Shown here one piece after another: positions 1-7,543 of a stretch of DNA of 64,000 nucleotides (within the stretch, counting starts at the first letter, position 1; each line of letters starts with the position of its first letter). The notes beneath the pieces were generated by a model. It searched no databases and was not told where the DNA came from. It was given only the letters and a program-made list of their open reading frames with translations. A program made the position numbers and the translations under genes. The stretch comes from an uncultured Pelagibacteraceae bacterium. GTDB lineage: Bacteria > Pseudomonadota > Alphaproteobacteria > Pelagibacterales > Pelagibacteraceae. The stretch lies in contig CACMSB010000003.1 of the NCBI GenBank assembly GCA_902616245.1, positions 62,001 through 126,000 of the forward strand, written 5' to 3'.

Positions 1-318
1 ACTTTTGCATTGTTTGGATTTTTGATTGGACTCTTAAGCAAAAATTTCGAGCAAATGTCTATAATTCCTACAATAGTTATAACTCCAATGGTTTTCCTTG
101 GTGGTAGTTTGTACTCTCTAGACATGCTCCCAAGTTTTTGGCAGACAGTCACATATTTTAATCCTGTTGTATATTTAGTTAATGGACTAAGGTTTTCATT
201 TTATGGAGTATCAGATTTTAATATATGGATAAGTATATCAACAATGATTTTATTTTTAATTGTTTGTGTGACACTGGTGGCAGCCATATTAAAAAAGGGT
301 TATAATATAAAAAACTAA
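1..318 (+). CDS. ABC-2 type transporter permease, C-terminal part
   Basis: This is the 3' end of a gene whose start lies outside the window. Frame 1 is open from the first base and reads as hydrophobic helices. It contains the pattern of ABC-2 permease C-termini (YadH/NodJ type): a helix ending in 'TPMVFLGGSLYS', the loop 'LPSFWQTVTYFNPVVYLVNGLR', shown here only as the family landmark, and a last helix before a basic tail ('KKGYNIKN'). The family forms the membrane half of exporters for polysaccharides or drugs. The partner ATPase would be expected upstream, outside the window, and the substrate cannot be read from this fragment. Confidence 0.8.
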   Translation, partial: TFALFGFLIGLLSKNFEQMSIIPTIVITPMVFLGGSLYSLDMLPSFWQTVTYFNPVVYLVNGLRFSFYGVSDFNIWISISTMILFLIVCVTLVAAILKKGYNIKN

Positions 319-319
319 T

Positions 320-487
320 TTGACTGTTGATCAAATAATTCCTGCAATATTTTTAATTTTAGTTTTAATATTAGTTTTGCCAAATTTTTTGAGATCAAAT
401 TCAAATATTAAACAATTAGTATCAAATTTCTCTATCTGGATAATAATAATAATAGTAATATTTGGATTGATGTATTTTTTGATGTAA
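320..487 (+). CDS. small two-helix membrane protein (55 aa)
   Basis: An open frame of 55 codons starts with TTG one base after the permease stop. It encodes two hydrophobic segments, about residues 3-19 and 36-54, separated by a short polar stretch ('NFLRSNSNIKQ'). The 1-bp spacing suggests the same transcript as the permease. Short two-helix proteins of this look recur in alphaproteobacteria, but I cannot name the family. The start is uncertain because no clear ribosome binding site precedes the TTG. Confidence 0.5.
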   Translation: MTVDQIIPAIFLILVLILVLPNFLRSNSNIKQLVSNFSIWIIIIIVIFGLMYFLM

Positions 488-495
488 ATATATTT

Positions 496-660
496 ATGAT
501 TAAATTTATTCTTCCTGCAGTTATATTAATTTTAATTATAATTTTTTGGGAAAAAATTAACGAATTTTTATTAAGCAAATTTAAAATTAAACTCAATTAT
601 ATAGCCATCATCATATTAGTTTTAATATTATTTGTTTTATCCTTATTGCTATATTTCTAA
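496..660 (+). CDS. small two-helix membrane protein (54 aa)
   Basis: An ATG-initiated frame of 54 codons has two hydrophobic segments, about residues 3-18 and 36-54, around a charged middle ('WEKINEFLLSKFKIK'). It sits 8 bp after the previous small gene and 6 bp before a TSUP permease, so it fits a small operon of membrane proteins. Function is unknown. It could be missed by automated annotation because of its size. A chance open frame is the alternative, but the tight packing argues for a gene. Confidence 0.5.
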   Translation: MIKFILPAVILILIIIFWEKINEFLLSKFKIKLNYIAIIILVLILFVLSLLLYF

Positions 661-666
661 TTTATA

Positions 667-1413
667 ATGGAGATTAACTTATTATTCTTTATTAGTGTTG
701 TTCCAGCAATTGTTTTATATGGAATTGCTAAATCTGGTTTAGGTGGCTCGATATCATTAATTTCGGTTCCATTAATGACAGTGGTAATGCCATTAAACCA
801 AGCACTTGCTATAATTTTACCAATATTAATTTTTTCAGACATTATTGCTGTTTATAGATTTAGAAGGGAATTTGATTTTGGAACACTAAAGTTATTAGTT
901 CCATTTGCTGCTACAGGAATAATAATAGGCTCATTTACCTTTACTTTTTTTTCAGAGGATTTGCTTAAACTAATTGTCGGAATAATGGGTTTCTTATTTG
1001 CTGGTCATTATTTTTTATTTAAAAAAGAAAAAAATATACCAGCAAAAAAAAACTTTTTTAAAGGTGCAATTTGCTCATCTATCGCTGGTTTTTCAAGTTT
1101 TTGTGTACATGCTGGTGGAACGCCAACAAGTCTTTATTTACTCCCATTAAGAATGAAGAAAGAAATTTATGTTGGGACAAGAATTATTTTTTTTAGTTGT
1201 GTTAATCTTATTAAGCTTCCTCTGTATGTTTATTTATCCATGATGAATTTTGATACTCTGTATCAGTCAGTTACTCTTTTCCCTTTAGCGCTAATTGGAA
1301 TATTTATAGGTTATAAATTACTCAAAATAATTGAGGAAAATTTATTCTACAATATTATTTATGCTTTAATTTTGGTTAGTAGTTTTAAGTTAATATTAGA
1401 TTTTATGGTTTAA
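667..1413 (+). CDS. TSUP (TauE/SafE) family permease
   Basis: The 248-residue protein is almost entirely transmembrane, with about 7-8 helices. The N-terminal signature 'GIAKSGLGGS' and the internal 'HAGGTPTSLYLLP' match the two half-repeats of the TauE/SafE/TSUP family, whose members move sulfite, sulfoacetate or other organic anions across the inner membrane. Length is normal for the family (about 240-260). It follows two very small membrane ORFs and is followed by a perfect hairpin, so it probably ends its transcript. The substrate is not readable. It is distinct from the longer TSUP protein at 19659-20744. Confidence 0.85.
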   Translation: MEINLLFFISVVPAIVLYGIAKSGLGGSISLISVPLMTVVMPLNQALAIILPILIFSDIIAVYRFRREFDFGTLKLLVPFAATGIIIGSFTFTFFSEDLLKLIVGIMGFLFAGHYFLFKKEKNIPAKKNFFKGAICSSIAGFSSFCVHAGGTPTSLYLLPLRMKKEIYVGTRIIFFSCVNLIKLPLYVYLSMMNFDTLYQSVTLFPLALIGIFIGYKLLKIIEENLFYNIIYALILVSSFKLILDFMV

Positions 1414-1440
1414 TTAGGCTTTAATTTCTTAAAGCCTAAT
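1413..1440 (+). terminator. perfect 12-bp inverted repeat after the TSUP gene
   Basis: Arms ATTAGGCTTTAA (1413-1424) and TTAAAGCCTAAT (1429-1440) pair perfectly around a 4-base loop directly at the TSUP stop codon. There is no long T-tract afterwards, so it is a probable but not classical intrinsic terminator or 3' stabilising hairpin. Confidence 0.55.
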
Positions 1441-1580
1441 AAGTTTATAACTAAAAGGAAGGGAATTAATAATTTGTAAATTAATTCAATCAACTCAGAA
1501 AATACAATGCTAATTAGTCTAATGAGCAATGCAAAATCTAGGATAATTTCTTGAAATTTTAAATTTAATGATTTATTTAG

Positions 1581-1644
1581 ACTTTGGGGTGCTTTTTAGC
1601 TGAGAATAACCCATTGAACCTGTCCGGTAATTCAGAAAGGGAAA
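1581..1644 (+). promoter_or_regulatory. TPP riboswitch (THI element)
   Basis: Bases 1600-1605 read CTGAGA and are followed by AATAACCC. Bases 1616-1622 read GAACCTG, then a short variable arm and a closing AGAAAGGG. This is the conserved order of the thiamin pyrophosphate aptamer (pyrimidine-sensor loop CUGAGA, then the pyrophosphate-sensor helix). The closing P1 helix pairs CTTT (1582-1585) with AAAG (1636-1639). The Shine-Dalgarno-like AAAGGG (1636-1641) lies inside this closing stem, only 4 bases before the ATG of the symporter gene. That arrangement predicts translational repression when TPP is bound. The aptamer is short, like other SAR11 TPP elements. Confidence 0.88.
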
Positions 1645-1645
1645 A

Positions 1646-3076
1646 ATGAATAACCTAAATATAATTAATCAAGTAACAGCAATTATTTTGATTATAACTT
1701 TAAGTTTGTTGTTTATTTTTGTAGGCATCTACTATTCAAAAAAATTTAAAGGACTAAACAATTACTTAGTTGCTAACCGCTCAATTGGAACTTTATCTTT
1801 AACTTCAAGTCTTGTTGCCTCTGCTCTTGGTGCTTGGATTTTATTTGGACCCGCATCAGCAGCAACATGGGGAGGAATTGGTGCAGTGATTGGCTATTCA
1901 CTAGGAACTGCATTTCCGCTTTTTATTTTAATTTATCTTGGTAAAAAATTTAGAACTAGTTATCCGCAAGGCAAAAGTATTATTGAAATAATAAGATTAA
2001 GATTTGGACCAAATCTCTATAAACTTATTTTAGTTTTTTCCATTTTTTATATGACAATCTTTTTAATTGCTGAAGTTACTGCTGTAGCTTTTTTAATTAA
2101 TTACATATCTGGTACTGAATTGTGGATCACCTCTTTAATAGTAATATCATGTTCGTTATTTTATACATTATATGGAGGGTTAAGAGCATCCTTAATCACA
2201 GATAATATTCAATTTTTTGTATTTGCGGCACTTTTAATAATTAGTTTAATTTTTATTACCTCAATTGAAACAAACGAATTTAATTTTGAAATTATTAAAA
2301 ATAATAATCCGCATTTGTTAAGTTTTAGTTATCTTCCAAATTATACTGCCGGTTTAACTTTCTTTATAGCTGTTGCTGCAACTAATCTTTTTCATCAAGG
2401 TAATTGGCAGAGAGTTTATGCTGCAAAAAATTACGAGGTTTTAAAAAAAAGTTTAATATTTTCATTTTTAATAATATTACCAATAGTCTTTTTTATGGGA
2501 TTTAGTGGTTTAGTGGCTGTCTCTCAAGATACTAATGTCATACCTGATCTTGCATTTTTCACAATTTTATTAAAAGAAAATTTAATAATATTTTCAGTCA
2601 TTGTTATAATTTTAGCTATCTCTTTAACTATAAGCAGTATTGATACTTTAATAAATGCTATTTCAAGTTTGGTAATAGTAGATGTAGATAAAGTATTAAA
2701 TTTAAAAAATAATCATTTAAATATCTCAAAACAATTTGTTATTTTTCTTTCGGTTATAGCTTTTTTTGTTGCATCAAAAGGATTTAGTATCCTTTATTTA
2801 TTCTTAATAGCAGATTTATTTTGTTGTGCGGCTGTTCTAAGTGTTTTTTATACTTTTTATTCTAAATCTTATGATGAAAAAAATGCATATGTTTCTATAT
2901 TAGTTGGATTAATCGCAGGATTATTATTTTTTCCAAGTCCAGATTTTTCTAAATCAATACTATTTGGCGTAATTTTGCCTATGGATTTAGCACCATCGTA
3001 TATTTCTCAATCTCTTTTATTTTGTTCATTTATTGCGGCAACTTTATCACCAATAATTGCATGGAAACTGAAATAA
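1646..3076 (+). CDS. thiV: sodium:solute symporter, thiamin-precursor (HMP) transporter ThiV-type
   Basis: This is a 476-residue sodium:solute symporter (SSS) protein with about 13 hydrophobic segments. Typical features are the 'SLVASALGAWILFGPASA' region in the first core helices, 'YTLYGGLRASLITDNIQF' mid-protein, and 'SSIDTLINAISS' in the later core. The gene starts 4 bp after a TPP riboswitch, so expression should respond to cellular thiamin pyrophosphate. In SAR11 a symporter with this control was named thiV and proposed to import the pyrimidine precursor HMP, because the clade lacks thiC. Identification here rests on family plus riboswitch. The substrate is inference from that literature, not from visible binding residues. 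Confidence 0.82.
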   Translation: MNNLNIINQVTAIILIITLSLLFIFVGIYYSKKFKGLNNYLVANRSIGTLSLTSSLVASALGAWILFGPASAATWGGIGAVIGYSLGTAFPLFILIYLGKKFRTSYPQGKSIIEIIRLRFGPNLYKLILVFSIFYMTIFLIAEVTAVAFLINYISGTELWITSLIVISCSLFYTLYGGLRASLITDNIQFFVFAALLIISLIFITSIETNEFNFEIIKNNNPHLLSFSYLPNYTAGLTFFIAVAATNLFHQGNWQRVYAAKNYEVLKKSLIFSFLIILPIVFFMGFSGLVAVSQDTNVIPDLAFFTILLKENLIIFSVIVIILAISLTISSIDTLINAISSLVIVDVDKVLNLKNNHLNISKQFVIFLSVIAFFVASKGFSILYLFLIADLFCCAAVLSVFYTFYSKSYDEKNAYVSILVGLIAGLLFFPSPDFSKSILFGVILPMDLAPSYISQSLLFCSFIAATLSPIIAWKLK

Positions 3077-3117
3077 TTGATGTTTATTTAAAACTTAATT
3101 ATTGTATAATTTAATGA

Positions 3118-4227
3118 ATGCTTAATTTTGTATTGCCATTTATTGTATTAATCGTTGTTGTTGTTTTTATTCATGAATATGGACACTATTATTTTGCAAA
3201 AAGATATGGTGTTGGTGTAACAGATTTTTCGATAGGTTTTGGTCGAGAATTATTTGGATGGAATGATAAATCAGGGACAAGATGGAAAGTTTGTTGGATA
3301 CCACTAGGCGGTTATGTAAAATTTTTTGGAGATAGGAATGTATTTTCACAAGCAGATCAAGAGGAGCTACTAAAAAAATATAGCAAAGAAGACCAACATA
3401 AATTATTTGTAACAAAACCTCTTTACCAAAGAGCATTAATTGTTGCTGGAGGACCATTGGCTAATTTTATATTAGCTTTAGTCATTTTTACTTTCATATA
3501 CATGTTTGCAGGTAAAGATTTTACACCAGCAGTAATTGATGAAGTATTAAAAGATAGTCCAGCAGAAGTTGCTGGTATGCAAAAAAATGATGTTATTATT
3601 GAAATAGATAATACAAAAGTAGAAAGTATTCTTGATGTTTCTAAATTAATAGCAATGTCAACATCAGAATTTATCGATTTTAAAGTTTCAAGATATGACC
3701 AGGAGATAATTTTAAAAGTTAAGCCAAATTTTGTTGATAGCGTTGATGAATTAGGAAACAAATTAAAGAAAAGGATGGTAGGTATTAAACTTAGTCCTTA
3801 TAACAATCAAATAACACACAAAAAACTTGGACCTGCTCAAGCTTTACTTCAATCATTTAATGAAGTTTATTTTGTAACAACTTCTTCACTTAAATATCTT
3901 GGGTCAATGTTTACAGGAGCAGGGGACAGTTCTCAGTTGGGTGGTCCAATTAGAATAGCAAAAATTTCTGGTCAAGTAGCAGAATTCGGAATTATACCTT
4001 TTGTCAGTATGATGGCATATATTTCTATAAGTTTAGGATTAATTAACTTATTTCCCATACCTTTATTAGATGGAGGACATCTGATGTTTTATGCATTTGA
4101 AAAAGTATTAGGTCGTCCTTTAAGTCAAAAAACACAGGAAGGTTTTTTTCGAATCGGAATGTTTTTGTTGCTATCTTTGATGTTTTTCGCCACATTTAAC
4201 GACCTTAAAGATTTAGGCTTATTTTAA
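3118..4227 (+). CDS. rseP: RIP zinc metalloprotease RseP (site-2 protease)
   Basis: This 369-residue membrane protease has the zinc-binding HEXXH motif as HEYGH at residues 19-23 in the first helix. A PDZ domain lies at about residues 120-200 ('GMQKNDVIIEIDN'). The third zinc ligand region near residues 310-320 has the family motif 'NLFPIPLLDGGH'. RseP cuts transmembrane anti-sigma factors and leftover signal peptides within the inner membrane. In many alphaproteobacteria it neighbours bamA, cdsA and dxr. Here it stands between the thiV symporter and HU, so that cluster is broken up. The start chosen is the first ATG, at 3118. A small hairpin follows the stop codon. Confidence 0.93.
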   Translation: MLNFVLPFIVLIVVVVFIHEYGHYYFAKRYGVGVTDFSIGFGRELFGWNDKSGTRWKVCWIPLGGYVKFFGDRNVFSQADQEELLKKYSKEDQHKLFVTKPLYQRALIVAGGPLANFILALVIFTFIYMFAGKDFTPAVIDEVLKDSPAEVAGMQKNDVIIEIDNTKVESILDVSKLIAMSTSEFIDFKVSRYDQEIILKVKPNFVDSVDELGNKLKKRMVGIKLSPYNNQITHKKLGPAQALLQSFNEVYFVTTSSLKYLGSMFTGAGDSSQLGGPIRIAKISGQVAEFGIIPFVSMMAYISISLGLINLFPIPLLDGGHLMFYAFEKVLGRPLSQKTQEGFFRIGMFLLLSLMFFATFNDLKDLGLF

Positions 4228-4228
4228 G

Positions 4229-4251
4229 GCTTTTTTAATAACTAAAAAAGC
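4229..4251 (+). terminator. weak hairpin after rseP
   Basis: GCTTTTTT (4229-4236) pairs with AAAAAAGC (4244-4251) around a 7-base loop just after the rseP stop codon. The stem is AT-rich and has no following T-run, so termination strength is doubtful. Confidence 0.4.
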
Positions 4252-4320
4252 GTTGTAATTACTTACTTTTTTAACCACTATATATTGTGCTACAAAAATA
4301 AATATATACTAAAAAAAAGC

Positions 4321-4351
4321 TTGAATTATCAATGATTTTGTTAAGTATAGT
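4321..4351 (+). promoter_or_regulatory. possible sigma-70 promoter for the HU gene
   Basis: TTGAAT (4321-4326) and TATAGT (4346-4351) resemble -35 and -10 boxes, but the 19-base spacing is longer than optimal. They sit 29 bp before the HU start codon. The call is weak in such AT-rich DNA. A GGAG ribosome binding site is present at 4371-4374. Confidence 0.3.
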
Positions 4352-4379
4352 TGCATAAACCTTTAAAACCGGAGCTAAA

Positions 4380-4655
4380 ATGAACAAAAAACAATTAGTA
4401 GCAAAGCTAGCTGGTTCGTTAAATCAAAGTAAAGCTGATGCAGAGCGTACTTTTGATACTATTACGAATACTATACTAGATGCGTTGAAAAACGACGATT
4501 CTGTAAAGATTGCAGGTTTTGGTACGTATAAAGTGGCTAAAAGAAAAGCCCGAATTGGACGTAATCCTAGAACTGGAGAGCAAATCCAAATCGCCGCTTC
4601 TCAAAAGGTAAAGTTTTTACCTGCTAAAGCACTTAAAGAAGTATTTAACAAGTAA
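4380..4655 (+). CDS. hupB: HU family DNA-binding protein
   Basis: The 91-residue protein has the full HU/IHF length and order: two N-terminal helices ('MNKKQLVAKL...'), the 'IAGFGTY' beta turn at residues 44-50, and the DNA-clasping arm signature GRNPRTGE at residues 60-67. It ends in a short amphipathic helix. HU bends and compacts DNA in the nucleoid as a dimer. A GGAG site stands 5 bp before the ATG. The gene is monocistronic by context, with a long inverted repeat after it. The GRNP arm and 'SVKIAGFG' favour HU over IHF. Confidence 0.95.
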   Translation: MNKKQLVAKLAGSLNQSKADAERTFDTITNTILDALKNDDSVKIAGFGTYKVAKRKARIGRNPRTGEQIQIAASQKVKFLPAKALKEVFNK

Positions 4656-4664
4656 AACTCATTT

Positions 4665-4708
4665 AACAGCCTCTATTAGGAATGGTAAAATTCTTAATAT
4701 AGGCTGTT
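4665..4708 (+). terminator. long imperfect hairpin after the HU gene
   Basis: AACAGCCT (4665-4672) and AGGCTGTT (4701-4708) form the base, and the arms continue as near-complementary CTATTAGGAAT / ATTCTTAATAT. The structure begins 9 bp after the HU stop codon and is followed by a short pyrimidine stretch. It likely marks the transcript end. Confidence 0.6.
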
Positions 4709-4777
4709 TCTACATGCAAAAACTGCATATCTATTTTTAACAACAATCATTAGTTTTTATTTATTTTAAATTATATG

Positions 4778-4801
4778 AACCTCCTTTTAACATTGGAGGT
4801 T
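4778..4801 (+). promoter_or_regulatory. hairpin sequestering the amtB ribosome binding site
   Basis: AACCTCC (4778-4784) is the exact reverse complement of GGAGGTT (4795-4801). The second arm contains the whole Shine-Dalgarno sequence GGAGG (4795-4799), 4 bp before the amtB ATG at 4804. In the folded state the site would be closed. This suggests control of translation of the ammonium transporter, by an RNA switch, a protein or a small RNA. The fold is seen in the sequence; the regulatory role is inference. Confidence 0.5.
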
Positions 4802-4803
4802 AA

Positions 4804-6105
4804 ATGACAAAACATTTAAAAAAACTTGTTAGTCCTTTTGTAAGTTTAATTTTCTTACTAAGTATGACAAGTACGGGTTTCGCTGAAACTACAGTCTCCG
4901 CAGAAGTTCAAGCAATTTTTAACTCATTTTTATTTTTAGTTTGTGGTTTTCTAGTCATGTTTATGGCTTGTGGATTTGCAATGCTAGAATCAGGAATGGT
5001 AACTTCTAAGAGTGTATCTGTAATTTGTGCGAAAAACATCGGTTTATATTCAATAGCTGGAATTATGTTCTGGATGGTCGGATATAACCTAGCTTACGGA
5101 ATTCCAGAAGGTGGATATATAGGAACGTTCACACCATGGTCTGACGCGAGTGCTGTTGATACTGGATATGCGGATGGATCTGATTGGTATTTCCAAATGG
5201 TATTTTGTGCTACAACAGTCTCAATCGTATCAGGAACATTGGCAGAAAGAATTAAATTATGGCCATTCTTCTTATTCGCAGCAATTTTATCAGGAATAAT
5301 TTATCCAATTGTCATGGGATGGCAGTGGGGTGGTGGCTGGTTAGCTACTTTAGGGTTCTCTGACTTTGCTGGTTCGACACTTGTACACTCTACTGGTGGA
5401 GCAGCTGCATTAGCAGGTGCAATACTATTGGGTGCAAGAACAGGAAGATTCGATAAATCAGGTGCAGCAAAACCAATGAAACCATTTGCAGCTTCATCTA
5501 TACCTTTAGTTACAGTTGGAGTATTCATTTTATGGTTAGGTTGGTTTGGTTTCAATGGTGGTTCACAGCTTGCTATGGGAACTTTCGATGATGCAGTTGC
5601 TGTATCAAATATCTTTATTAATACTAACTTAGCAGCGTGTGGTGGTGTTTTAGCTGCAGCAGTTATGACTAGATTACTAGCTGGCAAAACTGATGTAGTA
5701 CAAATGCTTAATGGTGCAATTGGTGGACTAGTAGCAATTACTGCTGAACCATTAGCTCCAGCACCTATTGCAGCAATATTCATAGGTGCTATTGGAGGAA
5801 TTATAGTTGTGTTTGGAACTAAACTTCTTTTCAATTTCAAAATTGATGATGTAGTTGGTGCAGTACCTGCTCACTTGTTTGCTGGAATTTGGGGAACACT
5901 TGCAGTTCCGTTAACAAATTCTGATGCAAACTTTAGTGCACAGTTAATCGGTGTATTATCAATTAATGCATTTGTATTTGTGGTTGCCTATATTGTTTGG
6001 GCAATTATGAAAAATACAATGGGTATAAGATTGAGTAAAGAAGCCGAGCTAAAAGGTACTGATGTTACCGAAACTGGTGTTATCGCTTACGCAATAAGAG
6101 ACTAA
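4804..6105 (+). CDS. amtB: ammonium transporter AmtB
   Basis: The 433-residue protein has a signal sequence ending near 'TSTGFA' (about residue 27) and 11 membrane segments, the usual Amt layout. The twin-histidine channel residues are visible in 'STLVHSTGG' and 'VPAHLFAGIWG', and the structural aspartate in 'FSDFAGS'. The protein conducts ammonium/ammonia into the cytoplasm as a trimer. In most bacteria amtB is co-transcribed with the PII gene glnK. Here no glnK is next to it, which agrees with the PII-less nitrogen regulation reported for SAR11. The ribosome binding site is buried in a hairpin (4778-4801), and a strong bidirectional terminator follows. Confidence 0.95.
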   Translation: MTKHLKKLVSPFVSLIFLLSMTSTGFAETTVSAEVQAIFNSFLFLVCGFLVMFMACGFAMLESGMVTSKSVSVICAKNIGLYSIAGIMFWMVGYNLAYGIPEGGYIGTFTPWSDASAVDTGYADGSDWYFQMVFCATTVSIVSGTLAERIKLWPFFLFAAILSGIIYPIVMGWQWGGGWLATLGFSDFAGSTLVHSTGGAAALAGAILLGARTGRFDKSGAAKPMKPFAASSIPLVTVGVFILWLGWFGFNGGSQLAMGTFDDAVAVSNIFINTNLAACGGVLAAAVMTRLLAGKTDVVQMLNGAIGGLVAITAEPLAPAPIAAIFIGAIGGIIVVFGTKLLFNFKIDDVVGAVPAHLFAGIWGTLAVPLTNSDANFSAQLIGVLSINAFVFVVAYIVWAIMKNTMGIRLSKEAELKGTDVTETGVIAYAIRD

Positions 6106-6128
6106 ATTTAACTCCCTTAAGTTAAAAT

Positions 6129-6158
6129 AAAAAGGCCCCGTAAATGGGGCCTTTTTTT
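6129..6158. terminator. bidirectional intrinsic terminator between amtB and bcp
   Basis: AAAAAGGCCCC (6129-6139) pairs with GGGGCCTTTTT (6146-6156) around a 6-base loop, with T-runs at both ends when read on either strand. It can serve amtB (plus) and bcp (minus), which converge here. Confidence 0.92.
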
Positions 6159-6159
6159 A

Positions 6160-6609
6160 TTAAACTGTTTTTAAAAATTCTAACACTTCTTTTGCGTGGT
6201 CTTTAACTTTTACTGAACGCCATTCTTTAATAATTTTGTCATCTTTTAATAAAAATGTGCTTCTTATTAATCCCATAAATTCTCTACCCATGAATTTTTT
6301 TTTACCCCAAACTTTGTATGCTTTAATCGCTTCTTTTTTTACGTCTGCTACCAAATCAAACTTAATTTTAAATTTATCTCTAAATTTTTCATGACTTTCC
6401 ATACTATCTTTAGAAATACCAATAACTTCACAGTCTAATTTTTTAAATTGTGAAAGTAGAGAATTGAAGTCTTTTGTCTCAACTGTGCACCCTGGTGTAT
6501 TATCTTTTGGATAGAAATATAAAACTTTATATTTACTTTTGATTTTCTTTAGCTCTAAAAGTTTTGAATTGGTTGATGGGATTTTGAAATTAGGAGCTTT
6601 ATTTGGCAT
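6160..6609 (-). CDS. bcp: thioredoxin-dependent thiol peroxidase (Bcp/PrxQ family)
   Basis: The 149-residue peroxiredoxin reduces hydrogen peroxide and organic hydroperoxides. The peroxidatic cysteine is Cys41 in 'YPKDNTPGCTVE', matching the PxxxTxxC motif. A conserved arginine lies in 'LIRSTFLLKDD'. Many Bcp proteins have a resolving cysteine five residues later (E. coli Cys45/Cys50). Here that position is lysine, and the only other cysteine is near residue 60. It is therefore a one-cysteine type or uses an unusual partner. It converges on amtB, sharing the terminator, and its start lies 43 bp from the divergent rhodanese gene. Confidence 0.92.
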   Translation of the reverse strand: MPNKAPNFKIPSTNSKLLELKKIKSKYKVLYFYPKDNTPGCTVETKDFNSLLSQFKKLDCEVIGISKDSMESHEKFRDKFKIKFDLVADVKKEAIKAYKVWGKKKFMGREFMGLIRSTFLLKDDKIIKEWRSVKVKDHAKEVLEFLKTV

Positions 6610-6652
6610 ATTTTTTCGTAGATTAAAATTTATAATGATGTATTAAACCTTT

Positions 6653-7039
6653 ATGAGCATTAAATCAGCACAAACATTGGTCGCAGAAGCTTTGACAGAA
6701 ATCAAGACACTTTCCCCAGCGGAAGCATTAGAGATGGTAAACAGTGATAAATGCAATTTAATTGATATAAGAGATATTCGAGAACTTGAGAAAATGGGAA
6801 GAATAGAAAATTCTCATCACATTCCTAGAGGAATGTTGGAGTTTTGGATGGATCCAGATAGTCCTTACTTTAAAGAAGGCAAGATAGATATGAACAAAGA
6901 AATGGTTTTATTTTGTGCAGGTGGATTAAGATCTGCACTAGCTACAAAATCATTGAAAGACATGGGGTTTGAAAAAATTTCTCATATAGACGGAGGCTTT
7001 TCTCAAATGAAGAGCAGTGGCTTTAAAGTAGAGAAATAA
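6653..7039 (+). CDS. rhodanese-like sulfurtransferase domain protein
   Basis: This is a single-domain rhodanese of 128 residues. The active-site loop is 'CAGGLRS' beginning at Cys88, preceded by 'MVLFCAGG'. The N-terminal CH2A-like strand is 'NLIDIRDIRELEKMGRI'. Proteins of this kind pass sulfane sulfur through a cysteine persulfide. The six-residue active loop fits sulfur rather than phosphatase (Cdc25) substrates. It is divergent from bcp and convergent with the next gene, so no operon partner suggests a specific acceptor. Confidence 0.88.
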   Translation: MSIKSAQTLVAEALTEIKTLSPAEALEMVNSDKCNLIDIRDIRELEKMGRIENSHHIPRGMLEFWMDPDSPYFKEGKIDMNKEMVLFCAGGLRSALATKSLKDMGFEKISHIDGGFSQMKSSGFKVEK

Positions 7040-7042
7040 AAA

Positions 7043-7516
7043 TTAATCAAATAAACTTATTCTCTTTGCGAAAAAAATTCTTATCACCCAGTATATAAAT
7101 AATCCTAAAGGACCAATAAAATATGTGATTATTAAAGGAAAAAAGACTAGAATTTTTGACATATAAAACCTCTGGCTATCTCTAACAATCCAAGATCCAC
7201 AAAACAAATTTATAGCTAAGAAGTGAGTCCAAAATAAAATTAAAAATTCATTATTCTCAAAAAGCTCAGCAAGATCATAAAAACTTAAATATAAAATAAA
7301 GTTTTTATCAAAATCATATCCGGCAAAAAAGAATATATATAATAAATAAACATAAACACTTGCCAAAATAAATGTTGGAATTATTGATGTAACAAATAAA
7401 CCACAAACTTTAGTTTGTGGAAAAATAATAAGCATTAACCAAAAAGGTATTACACCTATATTCAACCACATATAGATCATTTCTACTGTAAAAAATGCAG
7501 ATATTTGTTCAATCAT
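7043..7516 (-). CDS. ABA4-like membrane protein (DUF4281-type)
   Basis: The 157-residue protein has about four to five membrane helices. Two landmarks resemble the ABA4/DUF4281 family: 'GSWIVRDSQRF' in a loop, and 'GPLGLFIYWVIR' in the last helix. In plants ABA4 is needed for neoxanthin formation; bacterial members have no firm role. It diverges from recX, with start codons 28 bp apart. I recognise the family pattern but not a function here. Proteorhodopsin/retinal or carotenoid links would be speculation. Confidence 0.7.
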   Translation of the reverse strand: MIEQISAFFTVEMIYMWLNIGVIPFWLMLIIFPQTKVCGLFVTSIIPTFILASVYVYLLYIFFFAGYDFDKNFILYLSFYDLAELFENNEFLILFWTHFLAINLFCGSWIVRDSQRFYMSKILVFFPLIITYFIGPLGLFIYWVIRIFFAKRISLFD

Positions 7517-7543
7517 CAGGGTTATATTATATTAAATGCAATA

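Noticed and set aside
657..842. 61-residue minus-strand frame at the start of the TSUP gene
   Set aside because: It is antisense to the conserved N-terminal TSUP motif.
3167..3761. Minus-strand frames of 96 and 112 residues over rseP
   Set aside because: The plus strand encodes an intact RseP with all motifs; the opposite frames show no ribosome site or family pattern.
5301..5840. 179-residue open frame on the minus strand inside amtB
   Set aside because: It lies wholly within the strongly conserved amtB and has a low-complexity Pro/Ala/Ile composition typical of a shadow frame.
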